13,636 nt of DNA from Candidatus Nanopelagicales bacterium (GTDB taxonomy: Bacteria > Actinomycetota > Actinomycetes > S36-B12). The position numbers and the translations under genes are program-made. The notes beneath the pieces are model-generated. The model ran no database searches. It was given only the letters and a program-made list of their open reading frames with translations, and was not told the origin of the DNA. Shown piece by piece: positions 1-7,091 of this stretch (position 1 is its first letter; every line of letters begins with the position of its first letter). The DNA is taken from contig JAURQC010000015.1 in NCBI GenBank assembly GCA_030836325.1, forward strand, positions 1 through 13,636, read 5' to 3'.

Positions 1-1181
1 AGCAGGCGCCGCGCGATGATCATCTTTTGAATGTCCGCGGTCCCCTCGCCAATCATCAACATGGGAGCTTCGCGATACAGCCGCTCGATCTCGTATTCCT
101 TGGAGTAGCCGTAGCCACCGTGGATACGGAACGAATCCTCGACGACTTCCTTGCAGTATTCGCTGGCGAGGTACTTGGCCATTCCGGCCTCAAGGTCATT
201 GCGGGCTCCGGAGTCCTTGGTTCGCGCGGCCATCACCATCATCTGATGGGCCGCCTCCACCTTGGTAGCCATGTCGGCGAGCCGGAATGCGACGGCCTGG
301 TGCTCACTGATCTGCTTGCCGAAGGTGCTGCGCATCTGCGCGTACTCAACGCCGAGTTCGAAGGCGCGAAGCGCAAGTCCACACGCGCGGGCAGCAACGT
401 TTACGCGGCCAACCTCGACACCGTCCATCATTTGGTAAAAACCTTTGCCCGGTTCTCCACCGAGGATGGTGCTCGCCGGTAGCCGGAGGCCGTCCATCAC
501 GAGTTCAGTCGTGTCAACGCCCTTGTAGCCCATCTTCTCGATCTTTCCCGGGATCGTGAGGCCCGGACGAACCTCACCAAAGCCCTCGGGCTTCTCGATC
601 AAGAAGGTGGACATCCGCTTGTAGACGCTGGCGTCCTCGGGTGCCGCGTTGTCGGTGCGCACAAGCACGGCAACCAACGTCGAGGAACCTCCGTTGGTGA
701 GCCACATCTTCTGACCGGTGAGAACGTAATCGTCTCCCTCAGGAACGGCCTTGCTGGTGATCGCCGAGACATCCGATCCGCAACCAGGCTCGCTCATGCT
801 GAACGCACCGCGCACTTCACCGGTAGCCATCCGCGGGAGGAAGTGCTGCTTTTGCTCCTCGGTCCCGTGGTTCAGGACCATGTGGGAGACGATGAAGTGC
901 GTGTTGATGACGCCGCTCACGCTCATCCAACCGCGAGCGATCTCCTCGACGACGAGCGCGTAGGTGAGGAGCGATTCACCGAGCCCGCCGTACTCCTCAG
1001 GGATCATCAGACCGAAAACGCCAAGTTCCTTCAAGCCATCGACGATGTCCTTGGGGTATTCGTCATTGTGCTCCAGCTCGCCTGCGACCGGCAAAATCTC
1101 CGAGTCCACGAAATCGCGGACTGCGTCCAAAATGTCGCGCTGAATCTCCGTCAGCCCATCGGTTTGCAAGAGACGACTCAC
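1..1181 (-). CDS. Acyl-CoA dehydrogenase, C-terminus cut by window edge
   Basis: This is an FAD-dependent acyl-CoA dehydrogenase, which introduces an alpha-beta double bond into an acyl-CoA and passes electrons to ETF. Translating the minus strand from a GTG at 1181 gives 393 complete codons running off the left edge. Visible family motifs are GAFSMSEPGCGSD (about residues 125-137), a FAD/substrate-binding central barrel, RSTFGKQISEHQ (284-295), IHGGYGYSKEY (353-363) and GEGTADIQK near the end, with E379 in the position of the catalytic base. Family members are about 380-400 residues, so only a few residues are missing. The start is supported by GGGGAG about 6 nt upstream. It is the last gene of the run begun by the CitE-like lyase, 65 nt after the J-domain gene. 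That neighbour suggests a methylsuccinyl-CoA or short branched-chain acyl-CoA substrate, but the substrate cannot be read from the sequence. Confidence 0.95.
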   Translation of the reverse strand, partial: MSRLLQTDGLTEIQRDILDAVRDFVDSEILPVAGELEHNDEYPKDIVDGLKELGVFGLMIPEEYGGLGESLLTYALVVEEIARGWMSVSGVINTHFIVSHMVLNHGTEEQKQHFLPRMATGEVRGAFSMSEPGCGSDVSAITSKAVPEGDDYVLTGQKMWLTNGGSSTLVAVLVRTDNAAPEDASVYKRMSTFLIEKPEGFGEVRPGLTIPGKIEKMGYKGVDTTELVMDGLRLPASTILGGEPGKGFYQMMDGVEVGRVNVAARACGLALRAFELGVEYAQMRSTFGKQISEHQAVAFRLADMATKVEAAHQMMVMAARTKDSGARNDLEAGMAKYLASEYCKEVVEDSFRIHGGYGYSKEYEIERLYREAPMLMIGEGTADIQKMIIARRL

Positions 1182-1208
1182 AGTGCTCTCCCCTTCCGGT
1201 CTTTCAGG

Positions 1209-1214
1209 AGACTA
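1209..1214 (-). promoter_or_regulatory. Possible internal -10 element before the acyl-CoA dehydrogenase
   Basis: TAGTCT on the minus strand fits the actinobacterial TANNNT -10 pattern. It would start a transcript about 20 nt before the GTG, leaving room for the GGGGAG ribosome site. No clear -35 is visible. The 65-nt gap is the largest in this operon, which makes an extra promoter plausible but unproven. Confidence 0.3.
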
Positions 1215-1246
1215 ACGCCAGTTGGATTCCGTCGCTCGAGGAGTCT

Positions 1247-1870
1247 CTACGGGGCCGGGAATCGAACGGGGCGCCATAGACCTGCCCCCGGGTTGACCAG
1301 GGCAACCGCCACCGCAAGGGGTAGAGCCAAGACCGGAAGCGCAACGATCACGGTCGATCCAAGAGCCACGCTGACAGCGACCTGCACCACAGCAAGAGGG
1401 GACCACACCGCTACCAGGAGTGTGATCCGATGACCGACATCGCCGCGATCGCCCAGCAGCATCCGATTCGTCGCAATCGCCACGACGGTGGCACTCGCAC
1501 CCATGGCTGCAGCCGACACCCAAGCCGGTAGTTCGATAGTGAGGACGGCAGCGGTCACGGCCACGAGCACCAGAGCTACCATCACCATGGTTGCCCTACC
1601 CGTTGGACGACGCACCACCGTTCGCAACGCCGCACGCGGCGGAATAATCGGCTGACGATCCTCAACAACGAGTACTTCCTCTCGTGCTGCCAGCAAGCGG
1701 CGGCGAGCACGCATGAGTTCGTCGAAGTGCTCGCGATCACCACCGGTATCGGGGTGGGCAAGGCGCACCCAAACACGCCACGCGCTTTGGATTTCGTCGA
1801 CCGATGCGTCTTCGTCCACGCCCAGCAACAGTGCCGCCTGCGCGCACGTCATGCGAGTCTTTCGCCCCAT
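1247..1870 (-). CDS. Small membrane-anchored J-domain (DnaJ-like) protein
   Basis: The 207-residue protein has an N-terminal J-domain (about residues 7-65) with the HPD tripeptide at 39-41 (LAHPDTGGD), the element that stimulates the ATPase of Hsp70/DnaK. The rest is unlike DnaJ: there is no Gly/Phe region, zinc-finger or substrate-binding domain. Instead a basic linker (about 70-93) leads into hydrophobic segments at about 94-113, 115-133 and 147-190, suggesting three or four membrane helices. It would place a J-domain on the cytosolic face of the membrane and recruit DnaK there. Its ATG lies 13 nt after the stop of the CitE-like gene, with AGGA upstream, so the two are probably co-transcribed; ATG at codon 7 is an alternative start. 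Client and purpose are unknown, and a functional link to acyl-CoA metabolism is only suggested by position. Confidence 0.8.
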   Translation of the reverse strand: MGRKTRMTCAQAALLLGVDEDASVDEIQSAWRVWVRLAHPDTGGDREHFDELMRARRRLLAAREEVLVVEDRQPIIPPRAALRTVVRRPTGRATMVMVALVLVAVTAAVLTIELPAWVSAAAMGASATVVAIATNRMLLGDRGDVGHRITLLVAVWSPLAVVQVAVSVALGSTVIVALPVLALPLAVAVALVNPGAGLWRPVRFPAP

Positions 1871-1883
1871 ACTCAGTCCTGCA

Positions 1884-2849
1884 CTACTCCGGCGGCGTGA
1901 AGGTTTGCGTGCGTTCCATCCCCGCAGCGCGACCCTTCCCCGCGATCACCAGCGCCATCTTGCGAGAAGCCTCGTCGATCATCTCGTCACCGAGCATCGC
2001 TGCACCACGCGCGCCACCTGCAGCTGAGGTGTACCACTCGTAGGCGTCAAGGATCATCTCCGCGTGGTCGTAGTCCTCTTGACGAGGCGAGAAGACCTCA
2101 TTGGCCGCGGCGATCTGGTCAGGATGCAAGACCCACTTGCCGTCAAACCCGAGCGCAGCACTTCGGTCAGCCACGCGCGTATAACCGGCCACATCCTTAA
2201 TCTGCAGGTAAGGACCGTCGATAGCCTGCTTGTCGTAGGCACGTGCCGCCATCAAGATCCGCATCAAGATGTAGTGGTAAGCATCACCGACGTCGTATCC
2301 GGGCGGCTGCTCACCAACGACGAGTGACTTCATATTGATGGAGGCCATGAAATCCGCTGGACCGAAAATGATTGTTTCGACGCGCGGACTCGCTGCTGCG
2401 ATCTCATCGACTTTGGTAAGACCCATCGCATTCTCGATTTGCGCCTCGATGCCGATTCGACCGACATCCAGGCCCTCAGACTTTTCGAGTTGCGTCAACA
2501 GCATGTCAAGGGCGTGGATCTGCTCTGCACTTTGGACCTTGGGCAGCATGATGCAATCCAGGTTGGCTCCAGCACCCGAGACAATTTCGATGACGTCGGC
2601 GTAGGTCCATTGCGTGGTCCAGTCATTGACCCGAACCGAGCGAACCTTGCCGTCGTAGCCGCCTTCGTTCAATGCGGCAACGATGTTCTTGCGGGCATCG
2701 GGCTTGGCCAGTGGAGCCACGGCATCTTCGAGGTCCATGAAAATCTGATCGGCCGGCAGACCCTTGGCCTTCTCAAGCATCTTCGGACTCGAGCCCGGGA
2801 CCGCGAGATTGGAGCGTCGGCTCCTAATGTTCCTGCTGGCGTTGCTCAT
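1884..2849 (-). CDS. CitE/HpcH-family CoA-ester lyase (malyl-CoA/beta-methylmalyl-CoA lyase type)
   Basis: The 321-residue TIM-barrel enzyme belongs to the HpcH/HpaI-CitE superfamily, which makes or cleaves C-C bonds in beta-hydroxyacyl-CoA thioesters with Mg2+. Family marks are RRSNLAVPGSSPKMLEKA near the N-terminus, FMDLEDAV (E41, D42), the substrate arginine in VRVN (R73), EAQIEN with the expected Mg2+ ligand E139, IIFGPADFMAS with the second ligand D166, and LHPDQI (251-256). The C-terminal lid around 281-292 carries RGAAMLGDEMID, whose Asp may be the catalytic acid lent to the partner subunit. The length and N-terminal motif fit the malyl-CoA/methylmalyl-CoA lyase branch better than true citrate-lyase beta subunits, and no citrate-lyase alpha or gamma subunit is nearby. 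In mycobacteria a related CitE beside fadE19 works in leucine/itaconate breakdown, so the exact substrate stays open. The ATG follows GCGAGGT by 6 nt. Confidence 0.9.
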   Translation of the reverse strand: MSNASRNIRSRRSNLAVPGSSPKMLEKAKGLPADQIFMDLEDAVAPLAKPDARKNIVAALNEGGYDGKVRSVRVNDWTTQWTYADVIEIVSGAGANLDCIMLPKVQSAEQIHALDMLLTQLEKSEGLDVGRIGIEAQIENAMGLTKVDEIAAASPRVETIIFGPADFMASINMKSLVVGEQPPGYDVGDAYHYILMRILMAARAYDKQAIDGPYLQIKDVAGYTRVADRSAALGFDGKWVLHPDQIAAANEVFSPRQEDYDHAEMILDAYEWYTSAAGGARGAAMLGDEMIDEASRKMALVIAGKGRAAGMERTQTFTPPE

Positions 2850-2886
2850 GGCAGACCTCGCTCCTCATGCCGGATCAGACCCAACG

Positions 2887-2892
2887 AGCCTA
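2887..2892 (-). promoter_or_regulatory. -10 element for the CitE-like operon
   Basis: TAGGCT on the minus strand matches TANNNT and lies 37 nt before the ATG, giving an inferred leader of about 30 nt that contains the ribosome site. No good -35 is seen. It sits in the 89-bp divergent gap shared with the MFS gene. Confidence 0.45.
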
Positions 2893-2926
2893 CCCAGGGA
2901 GCGCGCAAACGACCCCTTCAGTGCCC

Positions 2927-2932
2927 TAGATT
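2927..2932 (+). promoter_or_regulatory. -10 element for a leaderless MFS transcript
   Basis: TAGATT is followed by 6 nt (CGAGCG) and then the GTG start. There is no Shine-Dalgarno sequence. This spacing places transcription initiation at or next to the G of GTG, as in leaderless actinobacterial mRNAs. No consensus -35 is visible. Confidence 0.6.
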
Positions 2933-2938
2933 CGAGCG

Positions 2939-4201
2939 GTGCCAGAGACCACATCCGACCTGCGCCGAGCGCGCATCGCGGTCTCGATCCTGTTCTTCAC
3001 CAATGCTCTGACACTGTCAGCGTGGCTGCCCCGCCTGGCCGAAATCCAGGCAGACCTGTCGATGACTGATCTTGAGGTCGGTGCGGCCCTGGCTGCCGGT
3101 GCTGCTGGAGGAGTCGCCGCGGGTATCTCCGCCGGGCCACTCATCAATCGCTGGGGTAGCAACCGGATTGCTGTCCTGGCGCTTGTGGTCTTGGTTCCGG
3201 TGCTTCCGTTCATCGGATTCGCGCCTACCGCCTGGATCTTCGGCTTCGTTCTGCTTTTCGTTGGCGGACTCGACGCAGTAATGGATGCGGCAATGAATTC
3301 ACACGCCATGCGGGTGCAGCATGAAATGAAGAACAACGGCGCGAACCGATCTATTCTTAACAGTTTCCACGGCTACTGGTCTTTGGGCAGTGTCGCCGGT
3401 GGACTCGTGGGAGTGGCGACAGCAGCCATCGGGCTATCTGTGGCCTGGACCATGACACTGGTGGCTGTTCTTTGCGGAATTCTGGTTCTCCTCGCTCGAC
3501 CTTGGTTGCTTCCTGGAAATGATCCAGAATCCTTCCTCGACTCCGACGACGAGGCCAAGTTCGATTCGCTCGAGAGTGCTTCACCTGACCCCAGTTCCTT
3601 TGCTGTGCCCGCTCCCACCGGTGAAGAACGTGTCGCAACCAAACGTGCCCTGGCCCAGCCGATCATCTGGGGCTTGGGGGCCTTCATCATCCTCGCGGTG
3701 ATGATGGAAGACATACCCGCGCGTTGGAGTTCGATCTATCTCACCGACATCGGTGCACCCAGTGCATACGTCGGCTGGGGTTTCGTGGCATTCACCGTAG
3801 CAATGACCGCCGGTCGATTCTCAGGGGACCGCCTCGTCGACACCCTCGGAGAGCGTCGATGGACGCGCATCGCTATGTCTGCGAGCGCCGTAGCTCTGGG
3901 CATCGCACTTGTTTCCGAATCCATGTGGTTGTTCCTCGTCGGATGCGCGGTGACGGGCTTCGGGGTCGCGACGCTCTTTCCCGCAGCCATGCGCGCCGCT
4001 GCCCACCTACCGGGCATTCGCCCGGCAACGGGCGTCGCCACCATCAGCTGGCTATCACGCGCCGGTTTCGTAACAGCACCGCTGGCCGTGGGCGCGATCG
4101 CCGAAGGCCTTGGCGTTGGCTGGGGCATCGGCGTCACCGTCGTCGCCGCCATCGCTCTGGTTCCTCTCAGCGCCATCCTTAAATGGGAGAAGACTCAGTA
4201 A
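2939..4201 (+). CDS. MFS transporter, YbjJ/FucP-like, 12 membrane helices
   Basis: The 420-residue protein is a major facilitator superfamily permease of the inner membrane. About twelve hydrophobic segments are visible, in two halves of six separated by an acidic cytoplasmic linker at about 195-238 rich in Asp, Glu and Ser. The segment DAVMDAAMNSHAMRV followed by ILNSFHGYWSLGSVAGG (about 112-157) resembles the helix 4-5 region of the YbjJ-type MFS subgroup, and RFSGDRLVDTLGERR (about 293-307) is the second-half copy of the MFS loop motif. Substrate is unknown; export of a small metabolite or uptake of a sugar-like compound are both possible. It is divergent from the CitE-like operon, so a link to that pathway is possible but not shown. 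The GTG start is backed by the -10 placed 6 nt before it. Confidence 0.9.
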   Translation: MPETTSDLRRARIAVSILFFTNALTLSAWLPRLAEIQADLSMTDLEVGAALAAGAAGGVAAGISAGPLINRWGSNRIAVLALVVLVPVLPFIGFAPTAWIFGFVLLFVGGLDAVMDAAMNSHAMRVQHEMKNNGANRSILNSFHGYWSLGSVAGGLVGVATAAIGLSVAWTMTLVAVLCGILVLLARPWLLPGNDPESFLDSDDEAKFDSLESASPDPSSFAVPAPTGEERVATKRALAQPIIWGLGAFIILAVMMEDIPARWSSIYLTDIGAPSAYVGWGFVAFTVAMTAGRFSGDRLVDTLGERRWTRIAMSASAVALGIALVSESMWLFLVGCAVTGFGVATLFPAAMRAAAHLPGIRPATGVATISWLSRAGFVTAPLAVGAIAEGLGVGWGIGVTVVAAIALVPLSAILKWEKTQ

Positions 4202-5120
4202 CCGTCGATGCCGTCGGACCACGATCCGCAGCCTTGATCACCACCACTAGTCCGGCCAGAATCAGTGCAGCGGCGGGCAGCAGCGCCAAGGGCGGCACCT
4301 GCCCAAGCCAAATCGCGGCCACAAGAGTGGCCCCTGGCATCTCAAACAAGATCGCAAGAGACACGACTGTCGCCGATGTACTCGACAGCACGCGAGTCAT
4401 CATTGAATGTCCCAGCAATTGAGCGCCAAGTGTCACCGCGAGGATCAGAAGCCACGCCTGCGCGTCGAACCCAATGAGTTCCTGACCGAAGATGAACACC
4501 AGGGGAAGAATCGTGAGTGCCGATACCGCGTACAGGATGAACGTCATCGTCGATGTATCGACGGTCTTGCGCACACGCTCGGCAACCGACACGTAGGCAG
4601 CTGAAAAGACCGCGCCTACCAATGCCAACGCGTCACCGATCAAATGCTGAGGATCGACGGATAAATCCACACCCGTCAAAATCAGTACGCCGGCAAATGC
4701 GACCGCGATGCCCACCCACACCCGCGATGGGATGTGCACGCCGGTGGCACGAGCGATGAGCGCAGCCCAGATGGGTTGGGTCGCGACGAGCGCGGTCGAT
4801 GCGGCGATCGTGGTGAGCGTCAGCGACGGAATCCACGTCGCGAAATGCAGGCCGAGGAAAATTCCGGCCAACACGGTCAGTTTGATCTCTCTCCTGGTGA
4901 GCGCCCCGAGGGTGCTCCACCGACGGATCGTCACCCAGACTCCGGTCAACCCACTGCCGATCAGACACCGCCAGAACGCAATTGCCAGAGCCGGTGCGGC
5001 CGTCGCAGCGATCATCGGGCCACTGAGTGAGATAAAGATGACAGCGATCCCCAAGCGAGCGACATCGGGCGCCGGTGGTCGCGAGAGGCCAGGAGCGGGC
5101 ACGGAGGCATCCGAACTCAC
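4179..5120 (-). CDS. EamA/DMT-family transporter, 10 membrane helices
   Basis: The protein is a drug/metabolite transporter superfamily permease made of two EamA repeats (about residues 20-150 and 160-297), five helices each, close to the usual family length of 300. Typical features are AFWRCLIG in helix 2, ATQPIWAALIA at the end of the first repeat and the LFEMPGATLVAAIWLGQ segment in the second. Related proteins export amino acids or other metabolites; the substrate here is unknown. The frame is open upstream to 5279, but GTG 5120 (MSSDASVP...) is preferred. It has GGGGGG about 5 nt upstream and gives the normal family N-terminus, whereas longer forms would cross the divergent promoter and overlap the next gene. 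Its last 23 bp overlap the end of the MFS gene on the opposite strand, so the two transcripts converge with no terminator between them. Confidence 0.9.
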   Translation of the reverse strand: MSSDASVPAPGLSRPPAPDVARLGIAVIFISLSGPMIAATAAPALAIAFWRCLIGSGLTGVWVTIRRWSTLGALTRREIKLTVLAGIFLGLHFATWIPSLTLTTIAASTALVATQPIWAALIARATGVHIPSRVWVGIAVAFAGVLILTGVDLSVDPQHLIGDALALVGAVFSAAYVSVAERVRKTVDTSTMTFILYAVSALTILPLVFIFGQELIGFDAQAWLLILAVTLGAQLLGHSMMTRVLSSTSATVVSLAILFEMPGATLVAAIWLGQVPPLALLPAAALILAGLVVVIKAADRGPTASTVTESSPI

Positions 5121-5187
5121 TGCGACCCCCCTTCGAGGTTCCGTGCGTGCTCGCCAGCCCGCAGCGAACCGGCTGAGAACCGCGGCG

Positions 5188-5197
5188 ACGGTAGCCT
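5188..5197. promoter_or_regulatory. Compact bidirectional promoter: EamA gene (-) and mgtE-like gene (+)
   Basis: ACGGTAGCCT holds two -10 elements back to back. TAGCCT (5192-5197) on the plus strand lies 7 nt before the GTG of the mgtE-like gene. TACCGT (5193-5188) on the minus strand lies 67 nt before the GTG of the EamA gene. The two share the central TA at 5192-5193. The plus-strand transcript would be leaderless, and the minus-strand one would have a leader of about 60 nt carrying the G-rich ribosome site. Confidence 0.5.
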
Positions 5198-5204
5198 TCC
5201 CGCT

Positions 5205-6521
5205 GTGACGACGAACACAAGCCGTATCTTCCTGGCCCGCCTCGCGGGTCTGGGCGTGTTCGACCCACGTGGTGACCAAGTCGGAAAGGTACGCGATGCC
5301 GTCGTCGTCCTACGTATCGGTGATAACCCGCCCCGCTTGACCGGCTTGGTCGTCGAAGTCCCGCCACGTCGGCGAATCTTCATCCCGATGACCAAGGTGA
5401 CCGCGATCGACGCCGGGCAGGTGATTGTGACCGGAACCGTGAACCTGCGGAGATTCGAGCAGCGACGCAACGAGTCACTGGCTACCGCCGAACTCCTTGA
5501 TCGCTCCATCACCTTGCGTGAGTCCGGCGAGAAAGTGCGCGTGGTGGACATCGGCGTTTCACTCACTCGAAGCCGCGAGTGGCTCGTGGATTCGCTCTTC
5601 GTTCGCCGTGGTGCAACCGGTCTGCGCCGACGCAGCGAGCGATTCATGGTCGATTGGCCAGACGTCACGGGATTGTCCTTGGCCGAGGCCGCCCAACCAG
5701 CAGAACAACTGCTCGCCACCATCGACACTCTGCGTCCCGCCGACGTCGCCTCGCTGCTGCACACCCTTGTTCCCAAGCGGCGGTTCGAAGTCGCGCGCGA
5801 ACTCGACGATCAACGACTCGCAGATGTCCTCGAAGAACTAGTCGACGAGGACCGCGTTGAGATCATGCAGGCGCTCGACCGTGAACGCGCCGCGGACGTC
5901 CTCGAAGAGATGGATCCGGGCGACGCCGCCGACCTCATCTCCGATCTTCCGCCCGAGCAGGCCGAGTTCTTGCTCGAGGAGATGGAGCCTGACGAGGCCG
6001 AGGACATCCGCCGACTCATGACGTACGACGAGTTCTCCGCCGGCGGCATGATGACCAGCGAGCCAGTCGTCCTGCCCCCGGACGCGTCGGTGGCCGAAGC
6101 CCTGGCAAGCATCCGCAATCCGGAATTGCCACCCGCACTGGCGGCGCAGGTGTACGTGTGCCGCCCACCCACCGAAACTCCGACAGGCAAGTACCTCGGG
6201 ACGTGCCACTTCCAACGATTGTTGCGTGAACCGCCGTCCACCTTGATTTCCTCATTGCTGGACAACACGGTTGATCCAGTTCGCCCGAACACTCCGCTAG
6301 GTGAGGTCACCCGAAACTTCGCCGCGTACAACTTGGTGGCTGTGCCGGTAGTCGATGAAGACGATCGACTCGTCGGCGCGGTCACGATCGACGATGTCGT
6401 CGACCACATGCTGCCGTCCGATTGGCGAGAAGACGTCGGCCAGGACGCTGTCAAGAATCTCGATCGGACACATCTCGCCGACAAGGATCTCGAGCAAGAC
6501 GCAGAGGTGCTCGATGAGTAG
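5205..6521 (+). CDS. Cytosolic PRC-barrel / MgtE_N / CBS-pair protein (no transport domain)
   Basis: The 438-residue protein starts with a PRC-barrel-like region (about 8-80, GLGVFDPRGDQVGKVRDAVV), then a second barrel-like stretch (about 88-150). A helical MgtE N-terminal domain follows (about 165-270) with its repeats of the type RLADVLEELVDEDRVEIMQAL and ERAADVLEEMDPGDAADLISDL. It ends with two CBS domains (about 278-405, MTSEPVVLPPDASVAEAL and LVAVPVVDEDDRLVGAVTIDDVVD). In MgtE Mg2+ channels these last two domains form the cytosolic Mg2+ sensor, but the five-helix membrane pore is missing here, so this is a soluble sensor or regulator and should not be called a Mg2+ transporter. It corresponds to the mycobacterial Rv1232c type. 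The following DUF1003 membrane gene overlaps it and may be its partner. The start is GTG with no Shine-Dalgarno, supported by the -10 7 nt upstream. Confidence 0.9.
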   Translation: MTTNTSRIFLARLAGLGVFDPRGDQVGKVRDAVVVLRIGDNPPRLTGLVVEVPPRRRIFIPMTKVTAIDAGQVIVTGTVNLRRFEQRRNESLATAELLDRSITLRESGEKVRVVDIGVSLTRSREWLVDSLFVRRGATGLRRRSERFMVDWPDVTGLSLAEAAQPAEQLLATIDTLRPADVASLLHTLVPKRRFEVARELDDQRLADVLEELVDEDRVEIMQALDRERAADVLEEMDPGDAADLISDLPPEQAEFLLEEMEPDEAEDIRRLMTYDEFSAGGMMTSEPVVLPPDASVAEALASIRNPELPPALAAQVYVCRPPTETPTGKYLGTCHFQRLLREPPSTLISSLLDNTVDPVRPNTPLGEVTRNFAAYNLVAVPVVDEDDRLVGAVTIDDVVDHMLPSDWREDVGQDAVKNLDRTHLADKDLEQDAEVLDE

Positions 6522-7071
6522 TGCACGCCGAGGCACGCGTCGGGCCGTCGACCAGCCGATCGACACCACGCGAGGAATCCGCCCCACATACGACTCCGAG
6601 CGCTTTGGACGGCTGTCCGAACGAGTGGCCCGCTATATCGGCTCGTGGGCATTCATTGCGTGGATGACCGTGGTCGTCGCGCTGTGGGTTTCCTTCAACG
6701 TCTTTGCGCCAAACGGCATCCGCCCAGACGCCTACCCATTCATCTTCTTGACATTGCTTCTGTCCCTCCAGGCGTCCTATGCCGCGCCGCTCATCCTGCT
6801 CGCCCAAAACCGACAGACTGACCGCGACCGCGTGCAGTACCAAGAGGACCGCCAACGCAATGAGCGCATGCTCGCCGATAGTGACTACCTGGCGCGCGAA
6901 GTTGCTTCGCTTCGAACAAGCCTCGGCGAACTCGCAACCCGTGACTACGTGCGAAGCGAGTTACGCGAGACGTTGGACGCGATCATGACCCGGCTTGACA
7001 ACCTAGAGGAGTCGGCACGACGAGACCGCGAATCGCGTGACTCTCATCACGAGGATTCGCCGCCGAGCTGA
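6514..7071 (+). CDS. DUF1003 membrane protein with coiled-coil tail
   Basis: The 185-residue protein has a basic N-terminus, two membrane helices (about 44-66 and 74-97) and a charged, coiled-coil-like C-terminal tail (about 98-175). The helix region shows the DUF1003 pattern: WVSFNVF, then DAYPFIFLTLLLSLQASYAA and LILLAQNRQTDRDR. Its biochemical role is not established. The start is ATG 6514, inside ATGAGTAG, so the gene overlaps the end of the MgtE-like gene by 8 bp and is probably translationally coupled to it. The frame is open further upstream, but only through that gene. The MgtE_N/CBS and DUF1003 pairing recurs in actinobacteria, which suggests that the soluble CBS protein acts together with this membrane protein; that is inference. 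Confidence 0.88.
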   Translation: MSSARRGTRRAVDQPIDTTRGIRPTYDSERFGRLSERVARYIGSWAFIAWMTVVVALWVSFNVFAPNGIRPDAYPFIFLTLLLSLQASYAAPLILLAQNRQTDRDRVQYQEDRQRNERMLADSDYLAREVASLRTSLGELATRDYVRSELRETLDAIMTRLDNLEESARRDRESRDSHHEDSPPS

Positions 7072-7079
7072 GCGCCGAA

Positions 7080-7085
7080 TAGCAT
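7080..7085 (+). promoter_or_regulatory. -10 element for a leaderless mrp transcript
   Basis: TAGCAT is followed by 6 nt (CGGTCC) and the GTG start of mrp. No Shine-Dalgarno lies in the 20-nt gap after the DUF1003 gene. mrp may therefore have its own promoter besides read-through from upstream. Confidence 0.5.
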
Positions 7086-7091
7086 CGGTCC

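Noticed and set aside
5121..5279. N-terminal extension of the EamA transporter to ATG 5279
   Set aside because: It would run through the divergent promoter and into the mgtE-like gene; the extra residues are not family-like, while GTG 5120 has a strong ribosome site.
6355..6513. Longer DUF1003 start at 6355
   Set aside because: Lies wholly inside the mgtE-like gene; ATG 6514 overlapping the stop is the usual coupled start.
5810..6652. Minus-strand open frame of 280 codons opposite the mgtE-like gene
   Set aside because: Ser/Arg-rich translation with no recognisable fold, fully antisense to a well-supported gene; a high-GC shadow frame.
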